This document shows positions 24,392-33,735 of a stretch of 64,000 nt of DNA, in pieces. The position numbers were made by a program, and so were the translations under genes. The notes under the pieces were generated by a model, which saw only the letters and a list, made by a program, of their open reading frames with translations, was not told the origin of the DNA and searched no databases. The stretch comes from Pseudomonas monsensis (GTDB lineage: Bacteria > Pseudomonadota > Gammaproteobacteria > Pseudomonadales > Pseudomonadaceae), in contig NZ_CP077087.1 of NCBI RefSeq assembly GCF_014268495.2, positions 1,429,501 through 1,493,500 on the forward strand. The letters run 5' to 3'. Numbering within the stretch: the stretch's first letter is position 1; each line of letters begins with the position of its first letter.

Positions 24392-26200
24392 TCAGGCGCT
24401 GCTGGCCTCAGGCTGAATCAACGCCAGCAGCGTCCACCCGGATCCTGGTTTCAAAGCAGTCTCCGGCGTCACCACATGCACCCACCCGCTGTCATCGCGC
24501 ATAAACAGCAAAGTCGCACGATTACCATGCAGCGCCCGGTAATCCTCCCAGCCAAAACCATCGGTCAACGTCGTGCTGTACAGCTCGGCCCCCTGGCCCA
24601 TCTGGCTGGCCAGTTTCGCGTAGGTCAACGCCTCGCTGCCCAGTTGATTGCCACGATGTTCCAGACTCGCTCGGTGTTTGTCGCTGCGACGGCTTTCATG
24701 GCCGCTGGCCAGGCCAAACAGCCGCTGATGGCCGAAGTCGTGGCGAAAGCGCATCGCCGCCAGGGTGTTGAGTTCACCGGAGGGCGACAGCGCCAGCAGA
24801 TGCCCCAGCCCGACCAGATCCAGATGTGCGTCGGCGTGCTGCGAGGCCGGATTGCCGAAGTAGGTCGGCAGACCTTCCATGCGCGCCGCACGAATGTTTT
24901 CCCAGCTCGAATCGGTCAGCAGCACGCGGCTACCCAGTTGCTGCAGTGATTTGCCCAGCGCCCGCGCCGGGCTGTTGGCGCCGACGATCAGGAAACCACT
25001 CGGCGCCGGTTCTGCCACCTTCAGCAGGCGGGCCAGTGGCCGAGCGGTGGCGCTCTGCAGAACCACGGTGCCGATGATCACCGCAAACGTCAGTGGTACC
25101 AGCAGCAGCGCACCCTCGTGCCCGGCTTCGTCCAGGCGAATCGCGAAAATTGCCGACACCGCCGCCGCCACGATCCCGCGCGGAGCGATCCAGCACAGCA
25201 AGGCGCGCTCGCGCCAGCTCAGGCTGGAGCCAGCGGTACTCAGCAGTACGTTCAGCGGGCGCGCGATCAGTTGAATCACCAGCAGCAGGATCAGCACCAA
25301 AGGGCCGAGGCCGATCAGTGCATTCAGATCCAGACGGGCCGCCAACAAGATGAACAGCCCGGAAATCAACAGCACACTGAGGTTTTCCTTGAAGTGCAGA
25401 ATGTGCCGCACATCCACGCCCTTCATGTTGGCCAGCCACATGCCCATCAGCGTCACCGCCAGCAGGCCGGACTCGTGCATCACTTGGTTGGCTGCAATGA
25501 AAATCCCCAGCACTGCCGCCAGCGACGCGAGGTTATGCAGATACTCCGGCAGCCACTGGCGACGGATGATGGTGCCGAGCACCCAGCCACCGACAATCCC
25601 GAACACGCTGCCGCAGAGAATCACGCCGCCGAAAGTCAGCAGGCTCTGCTTGAGTCCCTGGCCCTCGCCGCTGGCAATGATGAAGCTGTAGACCACCACG
25701 GCGAGCAGGGCGCCGATCGGGTCGATGACGATACCTTCCCAGCGCAGAATGTTGGCGATCGACGCTTTGGGGCGCACCACCCGCAACATCGGCACGATCA
25801 CCGTCGGGCCGGTCACCAGTGTCAGGCTGCCGAAAAGGATGGCGAGCAGCCAGTCGAAACCGAGTAGAAAATGCGTGGCGACGGCGATCACTGCCCAGGT
25901 GGCGAGGGCGCCGATGGTCACCAGACGATGCACGACGCTGCCGATCTCGCGCCATTCAGACAGATGCAGGGTCAGGCTGCCCTCGAACAGGATCAATGCC
26001 ACCGCCAGTGACACCAGAGGCATCAGCAGCGGTCCGAACATTTCCTGCGGATCGAGCCAGCCGAGTACCGGTCCCGCGAGAATCCCGGTCAGCAACAGAA
26101 ACAGAATCGCCGGCAGCTTCAGGCGCCACGCCAGCCACTGGCAGCCCAGCGCAGCAGCGCCAATCCCGCCGAATGCCAAGAGAATTTGCTGCTCGTTCAT
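24392..26200 (-). CDS. CPA1-family cation:proton antiporter with C-terminal nucleotide-binding domain
   Basis: A 602-residue inner-membrane protein. About 12 hydrophobic segments in residues 1-400 include LFEGSLTLHL, GPTVIVPML and WEGIVIDPIGALLAVVVYSF, the Asp-containing core typical of NhaP/CPA1 exchangers. A TrkA-N/RCK-like Rossmann segment (FLIVGANSPARALGKSLQQLG, from about 402) follows, then a RCK-C-like tail. It likely exchanges Na+ or K+ for protons under nucleotide control. Divergent from xerD. Confidence 0.88.
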   Translation of the reverse strand: MNEQQILLAFGGIGAAALGCQWLAWRLKLPAILFLLLTGILAGPVLGWLDPQEMFGPLLMPLVSLAVALILFEGSLTLHLSEWREIGSVVHRLVTIGALATWAVIAVATHFLLGFDWLLAILFGSLTLVTGPTVIVPMLRVVRPKASIANILRWEGIVIDPIGALLAVVVYSFIIASGEGQGLKQSLLTFGGVILCGSVFGIVGGWVLGTIIRRQWLPEYLHNLASLAAVLGIFIAANQVMHESGLLAVTLMGMWLANMKGVDVRHILHFKENLSVLLISGLFILLAARLDLNALIGLGPLVLILLLVIQLIARPLNVLLSTAGSSLSWRERALLCWIAPRGIVAAAVSAIFAIRLDEAGHEGALLLVPLTFAVIIGTVVLQSATARPLARLLKVAEPAPSGFLIVGANSPARALGKSLQQLGSRVLLTDSSWENIRAARMEGLPTYFGNPASQHADAHLDLVGLGHLLALSPSGELNTLAAMRFRHDFGHQRLFGLASGHESRRSDKHRASLEHRGNQLGSEALTYAKLASQMGQGAELYSTTLTDGFGWEDYRALHGNRATLLFMRDDSGWVHVVTPETALKPGSGWTLLALIQPEASSA

Positions 26201-26308
26201 TGAAGCTCCCTGTTCCTTGAAATAGCGGGCTATGAAAGACTAGCGCCCATTCCTACAGTTCACTCTACATTTGCGCGCAATCCCCGAGGTTGCGTGTCTT
26301 GAGCGCCC

Positions 26309-27205
26309 ATGCCTGCTATTGACCATCCGCTGATTGACCAATTCCTCGACGCTTTATGGCTGGAGAAGGGCCTGTCGGAAAACACCCGCGGCGCCTACCG
26401 CAGCGACCTGGCGCTGTTCAATGGCTGGCTGCAGGAGAAAAACCTCGAGCTGATCAACGCCGGTCGTGAATTGATCCTCGACCACTTGGCCTGGCGTCTG
26501 GAGCAGAACTACAAACCACGTTCCACCGCGAGATTTCTCTCCGGTGTGCGTGGCTTTTATCGCTATTTGCTGCGGGAAAAGCTGATCAGTGTCGATCCGA
26601 CCTTGCGCGTCGACATGCCACAACTTGGCCGACCGCTGCCCAAATCCCTGTCCGAAGCCGACGTGGAAGCCTTGCTGAAGGCGCCGGATCTGAGCGAAGC
26701 CATCGGCCAGCGTGACCGCGCCATGCTTGAAGTGCTCTACGCCTGCGGGCTGCGGGTGACCGAACTGGTGAGCCTGACGCTGGAGCAGGTCAACCTGCGC
26801 CAGGGCGTGTTGCGGGTGATGGGCAAGGGCAGCAAGGAACGGCTGGTGCCGATGGGCGAGGAGGCGATCGTCTGGGTCGAGCGTTATATGCGCGATGGCC
26901 GTAGCGAGCTGCTCGGTGGCCGGCCCAGCGATGTGCTGTTTCCCAGCCAGCGCGGCGAACAGATGACCCGCCAGACCTTCTGGCATCGCATCAAGCATTG
27001 GGCCAAGGTCGCCGGGATTGGCAAGTCGCTGTCGCCGCACACCTTGCGTCACGCATTTGCCACGCACCTGCTCAATCACGGCGCGGATTTGCGCGTGGTG
27101 CAGATGTTGCTCGGGCACAGCGACCTTTCCACTACGCAGATCTACACTCACGTTGCCCGCGCCCGTTTGCAGGACCTGCACGCCAAACACCACCCGCGCG
27201 GCTGA
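26309..27205 (+). CDS. xerD: Site-specific tyrosine recombinase XerD
   Basis: Recombinase of 298 residues that acts with XerC at dif to resolve chromosome dimers. SAM-like N-terminal domain about 8-90; catalytic domain with Arg149 (CGLRVTEL), Lys173 (GKGSKER), His244/Arg247 (HTLRH), His270 (LGHSDLSTTQ) and nucleophile Tyr279 (IYTHV). The numbering is almost the same as in E. coli XerD. The xerD-dsbC-hom-thrC order is typical of pseudomonads. Confidence 0.96.
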   Translation: MPAIDHPLIDQFLDALWLEKGLSENTRGAYRSDLALFNGWLQEKNLELINAGRELILDHLAWRLEQNYKPRSTARFLSGVRGFYRYLLREKLISVDPTLRVDMPQLGRPLPKSLSEADVEALLKAPDLSEAIGQRDRAMLEVLYACGLRVTELVSLTLEQVNLRQGVLRVMGKGSKERLVPMGEEAIVWVERYMRDGRSELLGGRPSDVLFPSQRGEQMTRQTFWHRIKHWAKVAGIGKSLSPHTLRHAFATHLLNHGADLRVVQMLLGHSDLSTTQIYTHVARARLQDLHAKHHPRG

Positions 27206-27233
27206 TGAAATCTCCAATGGTGGAGTGTGTACC

Positions 27234-27263
27234 TGTGGTGAGGGGATAAATCCCCTCGCCACA
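27234..27263. repeat. Single REP-like palindrome (GTGAGGGGAT type)
   Basis: TGTGGTGAGGGGAT, loop AAA and TCCCCTCGCCACA form a near-perfect stem in the xerD-dsbC gap. Confidence 0.75.
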
Positions 27264-27423
27264 ATAATGTGTGTCAGTTGGCCTTGAGTGTCTTGTGTCA
27301 GGCGCATTCGGCCACCGTGACCTTATGTGTTAGGCTTTGCCGGTTTGCACGATGGACGGTTATGACCCGGTGTTCCGGCACGGGCGTTCTGACCGCTTCA
27401 TTTGTCCGCCTTCAGGAGTTCTC

Positions 27424-28155
27424 ATGCGTCTGACCCAGATTTTCGCCGCCGCAGCCATTGCGTTGGTCAGCACCTTTGCCGTCGCCGATGACGCGGCCGA
27501 CAAAGCCATTCGTCAAAGCCTGGAAAAACTCGAACTCGAGGTTCCGGTAGAAAGCATCAGCGCCAGCCCGTTGCCGGGCATGTATGAAGTCAAGCTCAAG
27601 GGCAGCCGCGTGCTATACGCCAGCGCCGATGGCCAGTACATCGTTCAGGGCTATCTGTTCCAGCTCAAGGACGGCAAACCAGTCAACCTGACCGAGAAGA
27701 CCGAACGCCTGGGCATCTCCAAACTGGTCAACGCCATCCCGGTGGCCGAGACTGTGGTGTACCCGGCTGTGGGCGAGACCAAATCGCACATCACCGTGTT
27801 CACCGACACCACCTGCCCGTACTGCCACAAGCTGCACGCCGAAGTGCCCGAGCTGAACAAGCGCGGCATCGAAGTGCGTTATGTGGCCTTCCCGCGTCAG
27901 GGCCTCGGCTCACCGGGTGACGAGCAGTTGCAAGCCGTGTGGTGCTCGAAAGACAAGAAAGCCGCCATGGACAAAATGGTCGATGGCAAGGAAATCAAGG
28001 CCGCCAAGTGCGAGAACCCGGTTTCGAAGCAGTTCGCCCTCGGTCAGTCGATCGGCGTGAACGGCACACCGGCCATCGTTTTGGCCGACGGACAAGTCAT
28101 TCCGGGCTACCAGCCGGCGCCACAAGTCGCCAAACTGGCCTTGGGCGCGAAGTAA
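27424..28155 (+). CDS. dsbC: Periplasmic disulfide isomerase DsbC
   Basis: A 243-residue exported thiol:disulfide isomerase that repairs wrong disulfides. Signal peptide about 1-21 (ending FAVADD), N-terminal dimerisation domain about 25-80, and a thioredoxin-fold domain with active site CPYC (131-134) and cis-Pro in VNGTPAIVLADG. A second Cys pair (VWCSKDKK; KAAKCENP) fits the structural disulfide of DsbC. The start is the ATG at 27424, after CAGGAG. Confidence 0.95.
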   Translation: MRLTQIFAAAAIALVSTFAVADDAADKAIRQSLEKLELEVPVESISASPLPGMYEVKLKGSRVLYASADGQYIVQGYLFQLKDGKPVNLTEKTERLGISKLVNAIPVAETVVYPAVGETKSHITVFTDTTCPYCHKLHAEVPELNKRGIEVRYVAFPRQGLGSPGDEQLQAVWCSKDKKAAMDKMVDGKEIKAAKCENPVSKQFALGQSIGVNGTPAIVLADGQVIPGYQPAPQVAKLALGAK

Positions 28156-28248
28156 TTCGCATCGTCACGGTCAGCCGTTGACGATCATGGTCCGGCAGCA
28201 GCATCGCCGGGCCATCAATAGAGGGCCGCGAGCACGCGGTTGTTTTCC

Positions 28249-28275
28249 GGCCGACCCAGCGTCGGCCGTTTTATG
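28249..28275 (+). terminator. Probable terminator between dsbC and hom
   Basis: CGGCCGAC and GTCGGCCG pair across a short loop and are followed by TTTTAT. The hom ribosome-binding site GGGGAG comes directly after. Confidence 0.6.
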
Positions 28276-28286
28276 GGGAGTTCACA

Positions 28287-29591
28287 GTGAATCCGGTCAA
28301 AGTAGGCATCTGTGGGTTAGGGACCGTCGGTGGCGGTACCTTCAACGTACTTCAGCGCAACGCCGAGGAAATTGCTCGTCGTGCCGGGCGTGGGATCGAA
28401 GTGGCACAAATTGCCATGCGCACGCCAAAGCCTCAGTTCCAGACGACCGGTATTGCGATTACCACCGATGTCTTCGAAGTGGCCACGAACCCTGAGATCG
28501 ACATCGTCATAGAGCTGATGGGCGGCTACACCGTTGCCCGCGAGCTGGTACTCAAGGCCATCGAGAATGGCAAGCATGTGGTCACCGCGAACAAGGCTCT
28601 GATTGCCGTTCACGGTAATGAAATTTTCGCCAAGGCGCGCGAGAAAGGCGTGATCGTCGCGTTCGAAGCGGCGGTGGCCGGTGGCATTCCGGTGATCAAG
28701 GCGATCCGCGAAGGCCTGTCCGCCAACCGCATCAACTGGGTTGCCGGGATCATCAACGGCACCGGCAACTTCATCCTCACCGAAATGCGCGAGAAGGGCC
28801 GTACCTTCGAAGACGTGCTGGTCGAAGCGCAGGCGCTGGGTTATGCCGAAGCCGATCCGACCTTCGACGTCGAAGGCATCGACGCCGCGCACAAGCTGAC
28901 GATTCTGGCGTCGATCGCGTTCGGTATTCCGCTGCAATTCGACAAGGCTTACACCGAAGGCATCACCAAACTGACCACCGCTGACGTGAACTACGCCGAA
29001 GCGCTGGGCTACCGCATCAAGCACCTCGGTGTGGCTCGCAGCACTGCGGCCGGTATCGAGCTGCGCGTACACCCGACGCTGATCCCGGCCGATCGTCTGA
29101 TCGCCAACGTCAACGGTGTGATGAACGCGGTGATGGTCAACGGTGATGCCGCCGGCTCGACCCTGTTCTACGGCGCTGGCGCCGGCATGGAGCCAACCGC
29201 GTCGTCGGTGATCGCCGACCTGGTCGACGTGGTTCGCGCCATGACCTCCGACCCGGAAAACCGCGTGCCGCATCTGGCCTTCCAGCCGGACTCGCTGTCG
29301 GCCCATCCGATCCTGCCGATCGAAGCCTGCGAAAGCGCGTATTACCTGCGCATTCAGGCCAAGGACCATCCGGGCGTACTGGCTCAGGTGGCGAGCATCC
29401 TCTCGGAGCGCGGCATCAACATCGAGTCGATCATGCAGAAGGAAGTCGAAGAGCAAGACGGTCTGGTGCCGATGATCCTGCTGACCCACCGCGTGGTCGA
29501 GCAGCGTATCAACGATGCGATCGCCGCCCTCGAGGCGCTGGCCGGCGTGAATGGTCCGGTTGTACGGATCCGCGTCGAGCACCTGAACTAA
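28287..29591 (+). CDS. hom: Homoserine dehydrogenase
   Basis: NAD(P)-dependent oxidoreductase of 434 residues that reduces aspartate semialdehyde to homoserine. N-terminal nucleotide fold with VGICGLGTVGGG (5-16), catalytic domain with AAVAGGIPVIKAIREGL and GIINGTGNFIL, and a C-terminal ACT domain from about 350 (YYLRIQAKDHPGVLAQVASILSERG, cited in part) for threonine feedback. GTG start with GGGGAG 6 bases upstream. It is followed by thrC, with a repeat between them. Confidence 0.96.
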   Translation: MNPVKVGICGLGTVGGGTFNVLQRNAEEIARRAGRGIEVAQIAMRTPKPQFQTTGIAITTDVFEVATNPEIDIVIELMGGYTVARELVLKAIENGKHVVTANKALIAVHGNEIFAKAREKGVIVAFEAAVAGGIPVIKAIREGLSANRINWVAGIINGTGNFILTEMREKGRTFEDVLVEAQALGYAEADPTFDVEGIDAAHKLTILASIAFGIPLQFDKAYTEGITKLTTADVNYAEALGYRIKHLGVARSTAAGIELRVHPTLIPADRLIANVNGVMNAVMVNGDAAGSTLFYGAGAGMEPTASSVIADLVDVVRAMTSDPENRVPHLAFQPDSLSAHPILPIEACESAYYLRIQAKDHPGVLAQVASILSERGINIESIMQKEVEEQDGLVPMILLTHRVVEQRINDAIAALEALAGVNGPVVRIRVEHLN

Positions 29592-29596
29592 ACAGA

Positions 29597-29680
29597 AGCA
29601 GCTGCAAGCTTCGAGCTGCAAGTGGCAAGAGAAAAGCGGTCTGGCTTTTACTTGCAGCTTGTAGCTTGTAGCTTGAAGCT
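29597..29680. repeat. Inverted repeat of AGCTGCAAG/CTTGCAGCT type between hom and thrC
   Basis: GCAGCTGCAAGCTTCGAGCT pairs with an inverse built of GCTTGCAGCTTGTAGCTTG. The centre AGCGGTCTGGCTTTTACTTGC is closely matched at 52493-52569. It fills the hom-thrC gap inside an operon. Confidence 0.75.
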
Positions 29681-29700
29681 CAAACCGAAGGTTTGAAAAC

Positions 29701-31110
29701 ATGCGTTATATCAGTACCCGCGGCCAGGCACCGGCCCTGAATTTCGAAGACGTCCTGCTGGCCGGTCTGGCCACCGATGGCGGTCTGTACGTCCCGGAAA
29801 ACCTGCCACGTTTCACCCAGGAAGAAATCGCTTCCTGGGCCGGCCTGCCGTATCACGAGCTGGCATTCCGCGTCATGCGCCCGTTTGTCACCGGCAGCAT
29901 TCCTGACGCCGATTTCAAAAAGATTCTCGAAGAAACCTACGGCGTGTTCTCGCACAGCGCCGTCGCGCCGCTGCGTCAACTGAACGGCAACGAATGGGTG
30001 CTGGAGCTGTTCCACGGCCCGACCCTGGCGTTCAAGGACTTCGCCCTGCAACTGCTCGGCCGCCTGCTCGACTACGTGCTGGAAAAACGCGGCGAGCGCG
30101 TGGTGATTGTCGGCGCCACCTCCGGTGATACCGGTTCGGCTGCCATCGAAGGCTGCAAGCACTGCGAAAATGTCGACATCTTCATCCTGCACCCGCACAA
30201 CCGCGTGTCCGAAGTGCAGCGTCGGCAGATGACGACGATTTTCGGTGAGAACATCCACAACATCGCCATCGAAGGCAACTTCGATGACTGCCAGGAAATG
30301 GTCAAGAACAGCTTCGCTGACCAGAGCTTCCTCAAAGGCACGCGTCTGGTGGCGGTGAACTCGATCAACTGGGCGCGGATCATGGCCCAGATCGTCTACT
30401 ACTTCCACGCCGCCCTGCAGTTGGGCGGCCCGGCGCGTTCGGTGGCGTTCTCGGTGCCGACCGGTAACTTCGGCGACATCTTCGCCGGTTACCTGGCGCG
30501 CAACATGGGCCTGCCGATCAACCAGTTGATCGTCGCCACCAACCGCAATGACATCCTGCACCGCTTCATGAGCGGCAATCAGTACGTCAAGGAAACCCTG
30601 CACGCCACGCTGTCGCCGTCGATGGACATCATGGTCTCGTCGAACTTCGAGCGCCTGCTGTTCGACCTGCACGGTCGCAACGGTGCAGCGATCGCCGGGC
30701 TGATGGACTCGTTCAAGCAGGGTGGTGGTTTCAGCGTCGAGCAAGAGCGCTGGACTGAAGCCCGCAAGCTGTTCGACTCGCTCGCCGTGGATGACGCGCA
30801 GACCTGCGAAACCATCGCTGAAGTCTACGAGCAGTGCGGCGAAGTGCTGGACCCGCACACCGCGATCGGCGTCAAGGCCGCCCGCGAATGCCGCCGCAGC
30901 CTGGACATTCCGATGGTAATTCTGGGCACCGCTCACCCGGTGAAGTTCCCGGATGCGGTAGAGAAAGCCGGTGTAGGAAAAGCACTCGAACTGCCTGCAC
31001 ATCTTTCTGATTTGTTTGAGCGAAATGAACGCTGCACCGTTCTGCCAAACGAGCTGAAAGCCGTACAGGCCTTTGTCAGCCAGCATGGCAACCGCGGCAA
31101 GCCGCTTTAA
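29701..31110 (+). CDS. thrC: Threonine synthase
   Basis: PLP enzyme of 469 residues that converts O-phosphohomoserine to threonine, directly after homoserine dehydrogenase in the pathway. N-terminal family motif RGQAPALNFEDVLLAGLATDGGLYVP; PLP Lys112 in TLAFKDFALQ; phosphate-binding GATSGDTGSAAIEG. It ends just before a terminator. Confidence 0.96.
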   Translation: MRYISTRGQAPALNFEDVLLAGLATDGGLYVPENLPRFTQEEIASWAGLPYHELAFRVMRPFVTGSIPDADFKKILEETYGVFSHSAVAPLRQLNGNEWVLELFHGPTLAFKDFALQLLGRLLDYVLEKRGERVVIVGATSGDTGSAAIEGCKHCENVDIFILHPHNRVSEVQRRQMTTIFGENIHNIAIEGNFDDCQEMVKNSFADQSFLKGTRLVAVNSINWARIMAQIVYYFHAALQLGGPARSVAFSVPTGNFGDIFAGYLARNMGLPINQLIVATNRNDILHRFMSGNQYVKETLHATLSPSMDIMVSSNFERLLFDLHGRNGAAIAGLMDSFKQGGGFSVEQERWTEARKLFDSLAVDDAQTCETIAEVYEQCGEVLDPHTAIGVKAARECRRSLDIPMVILGTAHPVKFPDAVEKAGVGKALELPAHLSDLFERNERCTVLPNELKAVQAFVSQHGNRGKPL

Positions 31111-31135
31111 GCCAGTAAAAGCTGTCACATTTTGA

Positions 31136-31160
31136 AGCCCGTCTCCTGACGGGCTTTTTT
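31136..31160 (+). terminator. Rho-independent terminator after thrC
   Basis: AGCCCGTC, loop TCCT and GACGGGCT, followed by TTTTTT, form a strong terminator. Confidence 0.92.
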
Positions 31161-31230
31161 GTTTCTGCTGCCACACTGCTCGGGTTTTCACCCACGAAGG
31201 ACGGGTGAGTCGATCACGAAGGAAGTGGCA

Positions 31231-32604
31231 ATGCTGTTTTATAGAGGTTTGAAACCGGCACTGGGCTGGATGTTGTTGTTTGGATTACTGGGGTTGATGC
31301 GTTGCAGTCTGGCGGCGCAGCTGGCGCTGCACGAAGAGGTCGCGGCATTCAATGTTCAACCTGTGGAACTGGACGCCCGCGAGCGCCAATGGATTCACGA
31401 AAACCCTCGGGTAACGGTGGCATCGGTGCAATATCCGTTGTACCTGTTTCAGGATGAACACGGGCAATGGAGCGGTTTGAACAACGACGTGCTCAAACGC
31501 GTCAGTGCGATGACCGGGCTGCAGTTTGTGCATCAGGAGTCGTTCTCCACCGACCACCTGCTTGAGCGACTGGAGAGCGGGGCGGCGGACATCAGCACGA
31601 CGTTGGCCATGAGTGACGAGCGCAAGGTGTTTCTGGATTTCAGCCATGCCTTCGGTGGCGCAGGCTGGGTGTTCGTTGGCCACATCGGCGCGCCGCGGGT
31701 GGAATCGTTCGAGCAGTTGGCCGGACGTGTCGTTGTGCTGCCGGCCCGGCATGCTCTGGAAGACCTGATTCGGCGCGATTTCCCGCTGATCACAGTGCGT
31801 TCGGTCAAGACGTACGCCGAAGCCCGCGCATTGGTCGAGAGCGGCGAAGCCTATGCCACCATCGAAAATGAAATCGGGGCGCAGCTCTATCCCTTGGGAT
31901 TGCTCAGGGTGGGCGGGCTGCTGGAAGGCAAGTGGGAAGCTGATCATCTGGCGGTGCGCAAAGGCATGCCGGAGCTACTGAGTATTCTCAACAAGGCACT
32001 TGAGGCGTTTCCCGCGACCGAGTTACGGGCCATTCGCCTGAAATGGCTGGAGGGCGTTGCACCTGTCCCGGAGCAGTCGATCTGGCAGCGGATGATCGAA
32101 TGGGGCTGCTGGGTGATGGGCGGGTGGAGTATTTTCGGTCTGTTGTCGCTGGTGTGGAACCGGCGCCTGACGGCGGTGATCAAGTTGCGCCGCGAGGCCG
32201 AGAAGGATCTGGGCGATCAACTGGCGTTTCAACACGCGCTGATCGACTCCATGCCTGACCCGATGTTCGTCCGCGATCTGCAAGGGCGTCTGATCATGTG
32301 CAACCGCAGCTATGAAGAAGCGCTTTCGGTTCGCCAGGATCAAGTGCAGGGCCGCTTGCTGTTCGAAGTCGATGCATTGCCCGAAGCGACGGCCTCAATG
32401 CTGCACGACGAGTTCATGGTGCAATTGCGCACGCGCAAGTCACGTTTCAGCAAACGGCAATTGCAATTCAAAAATGGCCCGCGTGAGGTCTATCAGTGGA
32501 CTGTGCCGTTCTACAGTGCCGACGGCCAGTTGCGCGGTCTGTTGGGCGGCTGGACCGATATCACCCAGCGTAGGACGGAAAGCGGATGCCGATGTCCGCA
32601 CTGA
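31231..32604 (+). CDS. BvgS-like sensor truncated before the kinase core
   Basis: A 457-residue protein with a signal or anchor segment (about 10-30), one periplasmic SBP_bac_3 sensing domain (about 55-280), a membrane helix (MIEWGCWVMGGWSIFGLLSLVW) and a PAS domain (about 320-440: LIDSMPDPMFVRDLQGRLIMCNRSYEEAL). In BvgS-type hybrids a PAS of this kind, ending WTDITQR, is followed by a His kinase core, receiver and HPt. Here the frame stops 14 residues after WTDITQR. A shifted frame over the last bases reads ADADVRTED then stop at 32611, which may be the original C-terminus left by an internal deletion. As it stands it cannot phosphorylate anything. ATG chosen at 31231, with AAGGA 8 bases upstream. 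Confidence 0.75.
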   Translation: MLFYRGLKPALGWMLLFGLLGLMRCSLAAQLALHEEVAAFNVQPVELDARERQWIHENPRVTVASVQYPLYLFQDEHGQWSGLNNDVLKRVSAMTGLQFVHQESFSTDHLLERLESGAADISTTLAMSDERKVFLDFSHAFGGAGWVFVGHIGAPRVESFEQLAGRVVVLPARHALEDLIRRDFPLITVRSVKTYAEARALVESGEAYATIENEIGAQLYPLGLLRVGGLLEGKWEADHLAVRKGMPELLSILNKALEAFPATELRAIRLKWLEGVAPVPEQSIWQRMIEWGCWVMGGWSIFGLLSLVWNRRLTAVIKLRREAEKDLGDQLAFQHALIDSMPDPMFVRDLQGRLIMCNRSYEEALSVRQDQVQGRLLFEVDALPEATASMLHDEFMVQLRTRKSRFSKRQLQFKNGPREVYQWTVPFYSADGQLRGLLGGWTDITQRRTESGCRCPH

Positions 32605-32616
32605 GGATTAGGAAAT

Positions 32617-32628
32617 GTCCTATAGGAC
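32617..32628. promoter_or_regulatory. 12-bp perfect palindrome before the receiver gene
   Basis: GTCCTATAGGAC is a perfect palindrome about 95 bases before the receiver gene and just after the truncated sensor. It looks like an operator for a dimeric regulator; which one is unknown. Confidence 0.4.
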
Positions 32629-32722
32629 GCGACTACTTTTCCGATGGGAGGCTTAAGACGACTGCCCTAGAGTGAACGACAACTGCGGTGAGAGTCCGCG
32701 ATTGTCGCTTTAGAGGTCGCCT

Positions 32723-33127
32723 ATGCGCTCGCTTAAAATCCTGATTCTTGAACCCAATCCGTTTCAACTGATGGCGTTGCATCAAATGCTCAACGCCATC
32801 GGCATCTATGACGTTCTGACCGCGCCGTCGCTGGCATCGGCCTTGTGTTCCCTGGGGCATCGCGGCGCGGTCGATATCGCCATCTGCGATCCGCAGCTCA
32901 AGGGTGGCGATGGCCTGGCCCTGATCCATCATCTGGCGCAACAGGATCAAGCTCGGGCTTTGATCCTGCTGGGGGCGGTCGCATCGAGTGTGTTGGGCGA
33001 TCTTGAACGCTTGCTGTGCGAGCATCGCCTGCGAATGCTGGGGTGCCTGCAAACACCGGTCTCGGCGGTGCTGATGAGAGGTTTGCTGGACAGTTATCTG
33101 CTCGCGCCCATGGCGGCGCGGGCCTGA
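32723..33127 (+). CDS. Stand-alone receiver-domain response regulator, atypical
   Basis: A 134-residue receiver with no output domain. The phospho-acceptor Asp is in IAICDPQLKGGDGL, but the acidic pair at the start is altered (ILILEPNPFQ has only one acid) and the invariant Lys-Pro loop is replaced by LGCLQTP. The switch chemistry is therefore doubtful; it may bind a partner without phosphorylation. It follows the degenerate BvgS-like sensor and may be decaying with it. Confidence 0.75.
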   Translation: MRSLKILILEPNPFQLMALHQMLNAIGIYDVLTAPSLASALCSLGHRGAVDIAICDPQLKGGDGLALIHHLAQQDQARALILLGAVASSVLGDLERLLCEHRLRMLGCLQTPVSAVLMRGLLDSYLLAPMAARA

Positions 33128-33294
33128 AGCGTACGGTTATTTTTCTGTCATCTTCACCGTGCATGCTCTGACAGACCGGTAACGCTTCCAGGGATGGAGC
33201 AACCGGCAGGCAGAACTTTCTTCTCGGGCCGGTGGTCATTTACTGTGGACATGCCCCAGACACAATGTTTTCGGACTATTGAGTGGAGATCGAG

Positions 33295-33576
33295 ATGGAA
33301 AGTATCAGTCTATTGCTCGGTGAGGCTCTGAGCCCGTATCAGGTTTCGTTGTCTGCAAGCGGCGCCCGTGGCGAATGCCGGGTGACCTTGAAGAACAGCA
33401 ACGGCGCAATTGTGGTGGAACGCGAATTCAATCAGGCGCAGTTGAGCGACAAACGCCTGCTGACGGATGTGGTCGATGGTCTGCACCGTGACATTCTGAT
33501 CGCCGAAGGGCGCCTGGAACCCTGTGTGATCGCGGCATTGCGCAACGCAGCACTGGACAAGCGTCCGGCGCTCTGA
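33295..33576 (+). CDS. DUF3509 family protein
   Basis: A 93-residue Pseudomonas family protein of unknown function. It fits the family over its length: SLLLGEALSPYQVSL, GECRVTLKNSNGAIVVER and SDKRLLTDVVDGLHRDILIA. ATG at 33295 with GGAG 6 bases upstream. It is soluble, with no signal or membrane segment, and is followed by a candidate small RNA unit. Confidence 0.88.
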   Translation: MESISLLLGEALSPYQVSLSASGARGECRVTLKNSNGAIVVEREFNQAQLSDKRLLTDVVDGLHRDILIAEGRLEPCVIAALRNAALDKRPAL

Positions 33577-33596
33577 AGATGAAATATTTTTTGTGG

Positions 33597-33735
33597 GAAC
33601 CTTCCTGCATCCCTGTCAGTCAGACCCCATAACAGCAGGATCAAGCATTGTGCTCCGGTGCTTGTCGCTTGCTGCTACGGGTCCTTTGTAGACCACGTTT
33701 AACCCCGAGTCGTCTCCCCACTTCTCGGGGTTTCT
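33597..33735 (+). ncRNA. Candidate small RNA with ECF-type promoter and terminator
   Basis: GAACCT (33597-33602), a 17-base spacer and TCAGA (33620-33624) resemble AlgU/SigX-class promoters. About 75 bases later AACCCCGAG pairs with CTCGGGGTT, followed by TTCTTTT, which is a good terminator (33701-33738). No reading frame of note lies between. A transcript of roughly 100 nt starting near 33630 is inferred; the terminator could instead simply end DUF3509 transcription. Confidence 0.45.
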
